NCBI GenBank assembly: GCA_023382975.1
Contig: JAHDXO010000048.1
Span: forward strand, 1 to 64,000
Reading direction: 5' to 3'
DNA from: Pirellulaceae bacterium
Lineage (GTDB): Bacteria > Planctomycetota > Planctomycetia > Pirellulales > Pirellulaceae
Length of the DNA: 64,000 bases
Of the stretch, positions 45,429-53,099 are shown in pieces. The first letter of the stretch is position 1. Each line of letters starts with the position of its first letter. The translations under genes were made by a program, and so were the position numbers. Under the pieces are notes generated by a model. It saw nothing but the letters and a program-made list of their open reading frames with translations, ran no database searches and was not told where the DNA came from.

Positions 45429-46676
45429 ATGCGATTGATTGTATTCGAGGACAATGCCGTCACGAAGCTCTATCCGATCACCACGGGGCGCCCAGCGTAC
45501 GCGGTGACTTGCGGCGGATACCGCTTGGTGGACTGGCTGCGGAGATTCAACGGCAGTCTTCGCGGGATCGTTCGCCCCCATCTGCAATCGATCCAGCGTT
45601 TGGACTACCCCGATCTCGCAGAGGAAGACGCGGCGCCGGCGGCCTCCGTGATGATGGTCAACGCCCGTTTGGTTCCGTCGGTGGGCGTTTTCCGGCAGTT
45701 GGAAGAACTGGCTCGGGCTGCGCGACCGGGAGTGGTGTATGCGGGCGAGGCGATTGCGGCGGCCATCCTGCCGCCGGATGCTCCACCGCCGCCCAGCCGC
45801 GTGCAGGTGGCCGAGTTGGAGCATTACTTCAGCTACGCCGGTTTCCCGTCGCTCGATCCCCTGTCCGCGAACCTGCCGTTGCTCGAGTATCCGCACGACA
45901 TCATCCGTCATCACCTGCAGATCGCCGGCGAGAGTCTGACGCATCGGATTGCCGAGGGCGATCATCGCGAGATCGCTGACGGCGTGTTCGCCACCGGCGA
46001 CGCCCACCTGGACCAATTCGTGGTCACGGACACTCGCAACGGCCCGATTCTGCTGGAAAGCGGGGCTGCGGTCGGGGCGTACACGTTCCTGCAAGGTCCG
46101 GTTTGGTTAGGCCCGAAGTGCCGCGTGAAGGAACACTCGGCGGTGAAAGAGGCGGTCGTTCTGGGCCACACGACCAAGATCGGCGGGGAGATCGAAGCCT
46201 CGATCGTCGAACCGTACACCAACAAGCAACATTACGGCTTCCTCGGGCACAGCTACCTGGGCAGTTGGGTCAATCTGGGCGCCGGCACGTGCAACAGCGA
46301 TTTGAAAAACACCTACGGCCGCGTCAACATGGACTACGGTGGCCGTCGCGTCGAGACGGGGATGCAGTTCATCGGCTGCATCATCGGGGACTATGCCAAA
46401 TCGGCCGTCAACACGGGGATCTTCACCGGCAAGACGATCGGCGTGTGCAGTATGGTCTACGGTTTCGTCACGACCAACGTTCCCAGCTACGTCAACTATG
46501 CCCGGTTGTTCGGGCAAGTCACAGAGCTGCCTCCGGAAGTCATGGTCTCGACCCAGCGCCGCATGTTCGACCGGCGGCACGTCGACCAACGGTCGTGCGA
46601 CATCCAGTTGATTCACGACATGTATCAACTGACTCGTACCGAGCGGCAGTTGGCCGGCGAACCTCTTTCCTTGTGA
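45429..46676 (+). CDS. GlmU-like sugar nucleotidyltransferase/acyltransferase
   Basis: 415 residues from the ATG at 45429. The N-terminal region (LIVFEDNAVTKLYPITTGRPAYAV, GGYRLVDWL) is a variant nucleotidyltransferase domain. The C-terminal half is a left-handed beta-helix with hexapeptide-type repeats (GAAVGAYTFLQGPVWLGPKCRV) and YLGSWVNLGAGTCNSDLKNTYG, the GlmU-type acyltransferase site. This fits the alternative GlmU family described for Bacteroidetes and Planctomycetes. The likely role is UDP-GlcNAc synthesis for envelope sugars. It reads toward metF with a 19-base gap. Confidence 0.82.
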   Translation: MRLIVFEDNAVTKLYPITTGRPAYAVTCGGYRLVDWLRRFNGSLRGIVRPHLQSIQRLDYPDLAEEDAAPAASVMMVNARLVPSVGVFRQLEELARAARPGVVYAGEAIAAAILPPDAPPPPSRVQVAELEHYFSYAGFPSLDPLSANLPLLEYPHDIIRHHLQIAGESLTHRIAEGDHREIADGVFATGDAHLDQFVVTDTRNGPILLESGAAVGAYTFLQGPVWLGPKCRVKEHSAVKEAVVLGHTTKIGGEIEASIVEPYTNKQHYGFLGHSYLGSWVNLGAGTCNSDLKNTYGRVNMDYGGRRVETGMQFIGCIIGDYAKSAVNTGIFTGKTIGVCSMVYGFVTTNVPSYVNYARLFGQVTELPPEVMVSTQRRMFDRRHVDQRSCDIQLIHDMYQLTRTERQLAGEPLSL

Positions 46677-46695
46677 TCTGCAATTGGAACCCAGC

Positions 46696-47565
46696 ATGTC
46701 GTTTTCCCAAGTGTATCGCCCGGATCGTTGCGGGCTGTCCTTCGAGTTATTTCCACCCAAGACGGATGCGGGGCAGATCGCGTTGTTCGGGCATCTCCGG
46801 CAATTGATGGCCCACCGCCCGGATTTCATTACATGCACCTACGGCGCCGGCGGCTCGACCCGCGACAAGACGTTGGAAATCGTCGGCGAAGTCAAGCGAT
46901 CCTTTGGCATTCCGGTGGCGTCGCATCTGACCTGTGTCGGCTCGACGATTGACCAACTGCGCGATTACTTGAGGGCTGCAACCGAGATCGGCGTGGATCA
47001 CATTGTCGCGTTGCGAGGCGATCCGCCGCAGGGCGAGCAATCGTTTCGCCCGTCCGATGGCGGCCTGCATTACGCGAACGAACTGGTCGCTCTGATCCGT
47101 AGCGAGTTTCCACACTTCGGGATCGCCGTTGCCGGCTATCCCGAAAAACATCTCGAAGCGACCAGTCTGGAGGCGGACCTCGAGAATCTGAAACGCAAAG
47201 TCGATACCGGCGCCGATGCCGTGGTGACCCAGTTATTCTACGACAACGAGGATTTTTTCCGGTTTCGCGACCGTTGCGGACAGATCGGCATCGGGGTGCC
47301 GATCATTCCGGGAATCCTGCCGGTAACCAACCTCTCGCAGATCCGGCGAATCACATCGATGTGCGGCGCCCGCTTGCCCGAGACGTTTGTACATGCGTTG
47401 CAGGAGCGGGAGGACGCGGACTGGCAGTTCCAAGTCGGCGTCGATTTCGCCATCGCGCAGGTCGAGCAACTGGTTCGGGATGGGATCGCCGGGATCCACT
47501 TCTATGTGCTCAACAAATCCCAAGCGGCTTCGCGCGTCATGCAGGCCGTGCAACTGCCGCGGTAA
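46696..47565 (+). CDS. metF: Methylenetetrahydrofolate reductase
   Basis: 289 residues, normal for bacterial MetF, an FAD-containing TIM barrel that reduces 5,10-methylene-THF to 5-methyl-THF for methionine synthesis. Family stretches: LSFELFPPKTD with the catalytic Glu, ITCTYGAGGSTRDKT, ASHLTCVGST, IVALRGDPPQGE, AGYPEKHLEA and VTQLFYDNEDFFRF, then IPGILPVTN. It sits 19 bases after the GlmU-like gene and near the fwd genes, so C1-carrier functions cluster here. Confidence 0.94.
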   Translation: MSFSQVYRPDRCGLSFELFPPKTDAGQIALFGHLRQLMAHRPDFITCTYGAGGSTRDKTLEIVGEVKRSFGIPVASHLTCVGSTIDQLRDYLRAATEIGVDHIVALRGDPPQGEQSFRPSDGGLHYANELVALIRSEFPHFGIAVAGYPEKHLEATSLEADLENLKRKVDTGADAVVTQLFYDNEDFFRFRDRCGQIGIGVPIIPGILPVTNLSQIRRITSMCGARLPETFVHALQEREDADWQFQVGVDFAIAQVEQLVRDGIAGIHFYVLNKSQAASRVMQAVQLPR

Positions 47566-47574
47566 CATCGAATT

Positions 47575-47604
47575 CGCATCGTCCGGTCTTCCGGCACGGA
47601 TGCG
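47575..47604. terminator. Hairpin between convergent metF and moxR genes
   Basis: CGCATC at 47575-47580 pairs with GATGCG at 47599-47604, and the inner CCGG/CCGG closes around TCTT. No T-tract follows. Position between convergent genes suggests a bidirectional transcription stop. Confidence 0.35.
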
Positions 47605-47639
47605 CGGGCCGCGAGTGCGTGGTTCGGCGGTGGTGGGGC

Positions 47640-48593
47640 CTACCCGCGCGGATCGTCCAACGTCGGCACGGCGATTTCGGCGATGACTTCGCTCAGCACG
47701 TGTTCGGCGGTCAATTTCCGTAGACGGCTCTCCGGTTTCAAGATCAGCCGATGAGTCAGGACCGGAGCGGCTACCCGCTTCACATCGTCGGGTTGGACAA
47801 AGTTGCGACCGCGAATCGCCGCCAGCGCCTGAGAAGTCCGGAACAGGGCGATCGAAGCCCTCGGACTGGCGCCCAAGGCCAGATCTTCCGCTTCGCGGGT
47901 GTCATGGATAATCTGCAGCATGTACTGGCGGACCTTGTCGTCTACGTGGATCTCGCGGACGGCTTGCTGACAACCGACCAGTTCCTCGGCGGTCACCACC
48001 GGCACCAGGCGATCCAGCGGATTGCCGTGCTGCAGCATGGCCAGCATTTTGAATTCTTCCTCAATGCTGGGGTAACCCAACGAGAAACGCATCAGAAAGC
48101 GGTCCAACTGAGCCTCGGGCAAGGGAAACGTCCCTTCGTGATCCACGGGATTCTGAGTGGCGATGACCAGAAACGGCGGCGTCAATTCATGCGTAATCCC
48201 GTCGACCGTGACTCGCTGTTCCGCCATCGCTTCCAGCAGCGACGCCTGCGTCCGCGGCGTCGTCCGGTTGATTTCGTCCGCCAACACCAACTGAGCGAAC
48301 ACCGGACCGCGCCGAAATTCGAACTCGCTGGTCTTCTGATTGAAGATCGAAGCCCCGGTCACGTCGCTCGGCAACAGGTCCGGGGTACACTGAATTCGCT
48401 TGAACGAGCAGCCCAGGCTTCGGGCCAACGCCCTGGCCAGCATGGTCTTGGCCACGCCCGGCACGTCCTCCAGCAGAATGTGCCCCTCGCAGAACCAAGC
48501 CACCAGCGACAGGATCAACTGCTGTCGTTTGCCGACAATGACACGTTCCACGTTGCCGATAATCCGCTTGGCAACTTCGGTGACATCCGCCAT
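47640..48593 (-). CDS. moxR: MoxR-family AAA+ ATPase
   Basis: 317 residues from the ATG at 48593. MoxR ATPases act as chaperones in maturation of protein complexes, often with DUF58 and VWA partners. Walker A is present in variant form (LEDVPGVAKTMLARAL). Walker B is FAQLVLADEINRTTPRTQASLLEAM, and sensor I is FLVIATQNPVDHEGTFPLPEAQLDRF. The lid follows (SPRASIALFRTSQAL; FVQPDDVKRVAAPVLTHRL). No DUF58 or VWA gene adjoins it here. The Ala-Lys-Thr in the P-loop is normal for this family. Confidence 0.92.
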   Translation of the reverse strand: MADVTEVAKRIIGNVERVIVGKRQQLILSLVAWFCEGHILLEDVPGVAKTMLARALARSLGCSFKRIQCTPDLLPSDVTGASIFNQKTSEFEFRRGPVFAQLVLADEINRTTPRTQASLLEAMAEQRVTVDGITHELTPPFLVIATQNPVDHEGTFPLPEAQLDRFLMRFSLGYPSIEEEFKMLAMLQHGNPLDRLVPVVTAEELVGCQQAVREIHVDDKVRQYMLQIIHDTREAEDLALGASPRASIALFRTSQALAAIRGRNFVQPDDVKRVAAPVLTHRLILKPESRLRKLTAEHVLSEVIAEIAVPTLDDPRG

Positions 48594-49151
48594 GCTGGTT
48601 TCGCCCTGTGAAAGGTGTGGGAAAGCCCAAGATTCTAGCACGAACGATTGGCAATGGGGCGCGGATCTTTCAGATCGAACCTAAGTGTCGAATCGAAAAC
48701 GACTTGAATTCCTTTGCATCCATTGATACCTTTCAGTCCCGTGCTGGAAACAGGCCGCAACGCGCGAAGTAGCAGTGGCTGGGAAGGATAGGCGGTCCAG
48801 ATGCCCGCGTCGTCAGCTTTACGATCGCAAGTCGTTGAAGTCGTGAGAATACAGACATTGGATACGCCGTCGCGACTCTCTTGGCCACGCTTCTTAAGCC
48901 CACCCATGCCTGCCCTCGGGAATCGCTCAGCGCGGAACTTTTTAGGTTCGAGTCGCGTCGCAAGAGAGGAACAAGGGACCAGGTGCTACGTCAATCGGGG
49001 GATTCTCTGTCTTCGGACATTCGAGACTCCACCAATGTCGTCAAAACAGGGGGGTATTATCGATTCGATTGCCAGAGATTTGCGGGCCGCGTATCGACGG
49101 ACTCATGGGACGCAGATCGAATAAGCGCGAGCTAGAATCGGAAATGGTGCC
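48594..49151. other. Long intergenic region before the anti-sigma-like gene
   Basis: About 560 bases between divergent genes. A frame at 48801-49124 is open but its product has no domain character. The last ~130 bases are AT-richer and include TATTAT near 49058, a possible -10 element. No RNA gene was recognised. Confidence 0.45.
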
Positions 49152-50705
49152 ATGAACGGGCGGGGCGAATTTTTCACAGAAGAGCTGCTGAGCGGATACC
49201 TCGATGGAGAGCTTTCCGACGAGCAGCGCCGGTACGTCGAGCGGATGCTCGATCAGACTCCCGAGATTCGGGAGAAGTACCAAGCGTTGTGCGCGTTGGC
49301 GGATCGCCTTCGAGGTCTGGACCGCTTTCAATTGAGCGAGGAAGCCTCGCTTCGCGTCTCCGCCGCGGTCGAGGCGGCGCTGTCGGAGCGTGCCCGAGAG
49401 AGTTCGTCCCAGGTTAGCGACGATGAGTTGACCAGCGCATTCTTCGATGGCGAGTTGAACGACATCGAGCGAGTCGCGGTCGAACAGCGCATGGAGCGGG
49501 ACGAGCGACAGCAACGGCTGTTCGATCGGCTGTGTACATTGCATCGGCGATTGGCATTGTTGCCGACCTATCGGTTGGACAGAGGTTTCGCGGCTCGGGT
49601 AATGCGCCGGATCGAATCGCTTTCGCCTGTCGAGCCCGGCGAATCGGTGGAGCCCGCAGTTGGGCTTCGACCACGCGCCGGTTCATCCGACCATTCTCGG
49701 CGGTTTCGCGTGCGGAACTGGCGCAGAGCGGGCTGGGCGTTTGCCGCAATCGCCACGGTGATTCTGCTGATGGTCTTCGCGCCGCGCGGCGGCGACCAAG
49801 TCGGGCCTGCCGTGGTCGGTCCGGGCAGCAGTACGCCCGGTCAGCAAACCCAGGATGAACGAGAGGATTCAACGGCGGTCGTCGGTGGCCCGACGGATCG
49901 CGACATGGTGGTCGATGTCCAGCAACCTCGGAGTCTCGACCCGCGAAGGTTCGATCCCGACATGGTGCCGCCGGTGACAAACTCACTTCTTCCGCTGGTC
50001 GGTTCGCTGCAGCGGACGAAACTGGTTCTGGTCTACGAAGTGCTGGTGACCGAGGAGGGTGTTCGGAACGCGGCTTTCCCCGACCTGTTGCGCCGCCATC
50101 GTATCGGATTTTCCGAGACTTCGGCGATCGGCCGAGAAGAGCAAAAGGATCTGCTCCGGCATCGGTTCTTGGAAAACGTCCAGATTGCGAACGGCCGGCG
50201 AGCGGAGATGGACCGCATCGATCTTTATCTGGTCAGAACCAGGGCGATGACGGCGGACGCGATGTATTCGGATCTCATGTCGCGGCCGGCTGGAATCGGC
50301 GCGTTCGCCCTGAACCTGACGACCCGCGACGCCGAGTCACGGGTGCTGAACCGTCTGTGTGAATCCACGGGGGTGGAAGACAAGATAGGACAAGCTGTTC
50401 AGTTGTTGGCGAATTTCGGAATTCTGAGCAGCTCGGGCCGGAACCTGGGAGCTTTCGGCACCATTCGCTGGGTCGATCCAGTGTTGTACGACATCCCGCA
50501 ACCACGTCCCGGTGCGCCATTGGAGCGTCGAAAGGATGAAGGCGAACTCGGCCTTCCGAACTTGGTTGGGGACATCGAGGCTCCGCAACCGCCACCGGCG
50601 CCGCAGGATTTCGCGTGCGAGCTATTGTTTGTGGTCCGCCACGTGGGAGTGATTCCCGAGGCTCCCGCGGACATCCCCGGCGCTCGCCCACCCCATTCGC
50701 CTTGA
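49152..50705 (+). CDS. Membrane anti-sigma-factor-like protein with duplicated N-terminal domain
   Basis: 517 residues. Two similar helical units open the protein: FTEELLSGYLDGELSDEQRRYVERML (to about residue 55) and DDELTSAFFDGELNDIERVAVEQRM (about residues 95-120). Both match the L-x-x-Y/F-x-D-G-E-L pattern of anti-sigma domains. No H-x3-C-x2-C zinc motif is present. One membrane helix follows near residue 200 (AGWAFAAIATVILLMVFA). The ~300-residue C-terminal part is probably exported and unassigned. Expected to tether and release an ECF sigma factor, though none is adjacent. It converges on the selenoprotein gene. Confidence 0.75.
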   Translation: MNGRGEFFTEELLSGYLDGELSDEQRRYVERMLDQTPEIREKYQALCALADRLRGLDRFQLSEEASLRVSAAVEAALSERARESSSQVSDDELTSAFFDGELNDIERVAVEQRMERDERQQRLFDRLCTLHRRLALLPTYRLDRGFAARVMRRIESLSPVEPGESVEPAVGLRPRAGSSDHSRRFRVRNWRRAGWAFAAIATVILLMVFAPRGGDQVGPAVVGPGSSTPGQQTQDEREDSTAVVGGPTDRDMVVDVQQPRSLDPRRFDPDMVPPVTNSLLPLVGSLQRTKLVLVYEVLVTEEGVRNAAFPDLLRRHRIGFSETSAIGREEQKDLLRHRFLENVQIANGRRAEMDRIDLYLVRTRAMTADAMYSDLMSRPAGIGAFALNLTTRDAESRVLNRLCESTGVEDKIGQAVQLLANFGILSSSGRNLGAFGTIRWVDPVLYDIPQPRPGAPLERRKDEGELGLPNLVGDIEAPQPPPAPQDFACELLFVVRHVGVIPEAPADIPGARPPHSP

Positions 50706-50708
50706 CCA

Positions 50709-51902
50709 TCAGAGGGCGAAGAGACTGATACTTGGTATGCCAAGCCAGTCGTCGGCTTCTGCCTCGTAAGTCCCGTCGTTTCGGTTCGCCGTGTCGTCTC
50801 CGCCAATAACCCGGTCTACGGCCTTGATTCGCGCCGCGTCGCCGATTGCCTCCACGGGCGAGTTTCCGGCGGCAGGCAACGCCCAAGCGACTACGATGCG
50901 ATCCGACGGCGAAGAATCTGCAATACGCACTGTCGCTGACCCTAGTTCACCAACGGCGCCGGTCCAGTCTGTCGCAGACCAATCACCCGGCGTCTCGTTG
51001 CTCGGCATCGGTTCGCCTTCGGCTTCGCCGTTGGCCTGGCTGTTCAGCCAGTTGATCACCATCAGCGCGTCGGACGGCGCGATGTTGCCGTCACCGTTGG
51101 GATCCAAGAAGGGTGGTGGCGACTGGCTTGTTACCGGCGGCGGCAGCGTGTGCGGTCCGGACTCGTTCAACACGTTGATGATCCGCAGGACGTCCAGCGG
51201 AAGGACTGCCCCGTTATTGTCGATATCCAAGGGGTTGGCGGGATTGCGCCACGGCTTTTGGCTCGCCATTGCGGCGTCGATCAGCATCTGCTTCAGCGTG
51301 CCGTAATTGTCCGAGTTGGCCAGATCGTGCTGGCTCAAGTTGTACACGCCGACCTTCTGGTTCTGACCATCCAGAATTACCAAATCCCGAAAAGTCATTT
51401 GCCACAAGTCCATCGCGGCATCTGCCTTACTGTTCGCGTTGGTGTCGACGTCCTGAAGCCAGGGGATGTCGCGTCCATTCGTCGTCCCCGCGTTACCTGC
51501 CTCCTGATTCGGCTCGTTGATGCCGAGCAGCCGAATACGCAGTATCGGGTAGGTCGCCTGAAGCTCCTGCTGCATCTGGTTCATGTAGCCAAACTGGCTA
51601 CTGCAGTACCCTCAGAACGCGCTCCCAAGATACCAGCCGGAAACCTGTTCGAGATAATCGCGCGGCGAGACAGGCTGCTGGTAGGTCGGCGAGGTCGCGT
51701 TGAAGTCCGTAAGAGTGAAGTCCGCCATGGGGGCGGATTCACCTTCGGCGAACGACGATGCGAAAGCCGTCCCCGTACCGTCCAGCATCTGCCGTGGATC
51801 GAGCTTTTCTACGACCAGCCGTCGAGTCATACGCGGCGAACCGGATTGTCCCGGCAGCAAGGCCGCTAGTGATCCTGTCAGAAAACGCATTTTCGGACCC
51901 AT
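50709..51902 (-). CDS. Predicted selenoprotein: thioredoxin-like UxxC domain with two dockerin repeats (TGA = Sec97)
   Basis: One frame from ATG 51902 to TGA 50709, 397 residues if the in-frame TGA at 51614-51612 is read as selenocysteine. Residues 27-42 (RRLVVEKLDPRQMLDG) resemble the LEPRQML surface motif. Residues ~70-210 look like a redoxin: YLGSAF-U97-G-Y-C100-SSQFGYM has Sec at the first position of CxxC, followed by ILRIRLLGIN and FRDLVILDGQNQKVGVYNL strands. The perfect hairpin at 51585-51601 fits a SECIS. Dockerin-like repeats are at ~223-251 (DIDNNGAVLPLDVLRIINVL) and ~266-291 (DPNGDGNIAPSDALMVINWL). Ordinary termination would give a useless 96-residue protein. Pseudogene or sequencing error remain alternatives; Sec machinery is not in the window. 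Confidence 0.78.
51585..51601 (-). promoter_or_regulatory. Putative bacterial SECIS element
   Basis: On the sense (minus) strand GTAGCCA-GTT-TGGCTAC forms a perfect 7-bp stem with a 3-base loop, beginning 10 bases after the TGA. The loop starts 17 bases after the TGA and its first base is G. Known bacterial SECIS rules ask for an apical loop about 16-37 bases downstream with a G in the first two loop positions; both are met. Confidence 0.7.
51612..51614 (-). other. In-frame TGA, predicted selenocysteine codon
   Basis: The TGA interrupts a single continuous frame between TTC (Phe96) and GGG (Gly98), exactly at the first redox position of the F-x-G-Y-C motif. It is the only stop in the 398-codon frame before the terminal TGA. 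Confidence 0.75.
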
Positions 51903-51949
51903 TCTTCGTCAGTTGAAACTGCCAGATTTTCTGGCGCACTACTACCCTT

Positions 51950-51977
51950 AGACTACCGTACATTCCCATTCGGTCAA
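51950..51977 (-). promoter_or_regulatory. Possible promoter of the selenoprotein gene
   Basis: On the minus strand TTGACC (51977-51972), a 16-base spacer, then TAGTCT (51955-51950), 48 bases before the start codon. The -35 match is good (5/6), the -10 weak (3/6). Confidence 0.3.
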
Positions 51978-52098
51978 CCTTTTGGCGTCAATCCGTCAGT
52001 TCGTCGCTGGATGTCTGATAACGGTCCATCGAGAGACGTGCAATGCCGCCAATATCAATGACGACGGTTATCGGGCTTGTCCGCACGGTCGATCCGTT

Positions 52099-52773
52099 TC
52101 AGATGACCGCAACTTTCTCTTCCGCAGCACTTTGACGGTAGTAGTGGGGAGCCAGTTTCCACAAATCATCACGTCGGCCCGCGAGGTAGTCCTGATAACC
52201 GATTCGGCCGAGCGTCGACGCTTTTGGCAACCAGTCCGAAGCGTCCGACACGCGCACATCGGTCGGCAATTGGACCAGCAATTTCGACAGGCCCGCACCT
52301 GTTACAAATTGGCCTGGGGCGAGTGATTCCAGCCACCATGAAACGTCCACGATGTGCGTAGGAACGACGATCTCCAGTCGATTCCCTTCGCGGCGAAAAC
52401 GACCTGCGAAGAGTTGCTGACGCTGGGCATCGGTCACGACCGAGATCTCCGGCCAATCCCCCGCCGCCTGCGCCGCACATACTTGCAGGGTATCCACCCC
52501 GAGAACGCTGGCCCCCGTGGCATAAGCCAGGGTCTTGGCTGCGGTGATCCCGACACGCAGGCCCGTAAAGGATCCCGGACCCTGCGAAACGACGATCAGT
52601 TGAACATCACTGGGCCGCCATCCCACCACTTCCAGTTGTTTCGCAATTGCCGGCGCGAAAGCCTGCGTCGTCCGTTGGTCCGAACCAAATTCGGTCTGTC
52701 CCAGCAGCAGATCGTTGTCGAACGCTGCGATGGAGGAGTCACGTGTCGAAGTTTCTATTGCAAGAATACGCAT
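52099..52773 (-). CDS. tsaB: tRNA threonylcarbamoyladenosine biosynthesis protein TsaB
   Basis: 224 residues, standard for TsaB, the non-catalytic partner of TsaD in making t6A37 on ANN-decoding tRNAs. Family features are MRILAIETSTRDSSIA at the start, ALAYATG-type KTLAYATGASVLGVDTLQ, and SQGPGSFTGLRVGITAAK, the GPGSFTGLR signature. The tsaC, tsaD and tsaE genes are not in the window. It is upstream of the selenoprotein gene on the same strand but 196 bases away. Confidence 0.93.
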   Translation of the reverse strand: MRILAIETSTRDSSIAAFDNDLLLGQTEFGSDQRTTQAFAPAIAKQLEVVGWRPSDVQLIVVSQGPGSFTGLRVGITAAKTLAYATGASVLGVDTLQVCAAQAAGDWPEISVVTDAQRQQLFAGRFRREGNRLEIVVPTHIVDVSWWLESLAPGQFVTGAGLSKLLVQLPTDVRVSDASDWLPKASTLGRIGYQDYLAGRRDDLWKLAPHYYRQSAAEEKVAVI

Positions 52774-53099
52774 GTTGTTTTAGATCCATGTATCCAGAAT
52801 AGGACTCAAAGCATTTCTATCGCGATGCCGTTCGCTCATGGTATCCGAGGATCGGCCATCGTACGACTGGCGAAAGCCGGTTGCGCCTTGCATCGATCGC
52901 ACGTCACCTCGTTGACAATCCTGGGTTGCGCAAAGTTTTCATATTGACTAAACTTCCCAAGTTACTTATTCTGTCTATTTGAACTGCCGGTGTTGTCAAC
53001 TTTGTGAACGATTGTGGACGTCGGCGCCAATGGATGCTTGCAGTCGGGGCTACAAGCAGCAACCGGATGCCGTAACAGCATAAGAAACGCAGGACTCCA
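52774..53099. other. Divergent intergenic region, tsaB / sigma-54 activator-like gene
   Basis: 326 bases, AT-richer than its surroundings from about 52900. It contains a good sigma-70-type promoter (separate entry). No coding frame is convincing. Confidence 0.5.
52944..52972 (+). promoter_or_regulatory. Sigma-70-like promoter for the regulator gene
   Basis: TTGACT at 52944-52949, a 17-base spacer, TATTCT at 52967-52972; 5/6 at -35 and 4/6 at -10. The start codon of the regulator is 127 bases downstream, leaving a long leader. Confidence 0.45.

Noticed and set aside
48801..49124. Possible small gene of 107 residues before the anti-sigma-like gene
   Set aside because: No ribosome site or domain, and its composition does not look like protein.
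50709..51902. Simple nonsense pseudogene explanation for the TGA
   Set aside because: The stop falls exactly on a redox-active Cys position, a SECIS-like hairpin follows, and the downstream frame is long and intact with no other damage. Kept only as an alternative.
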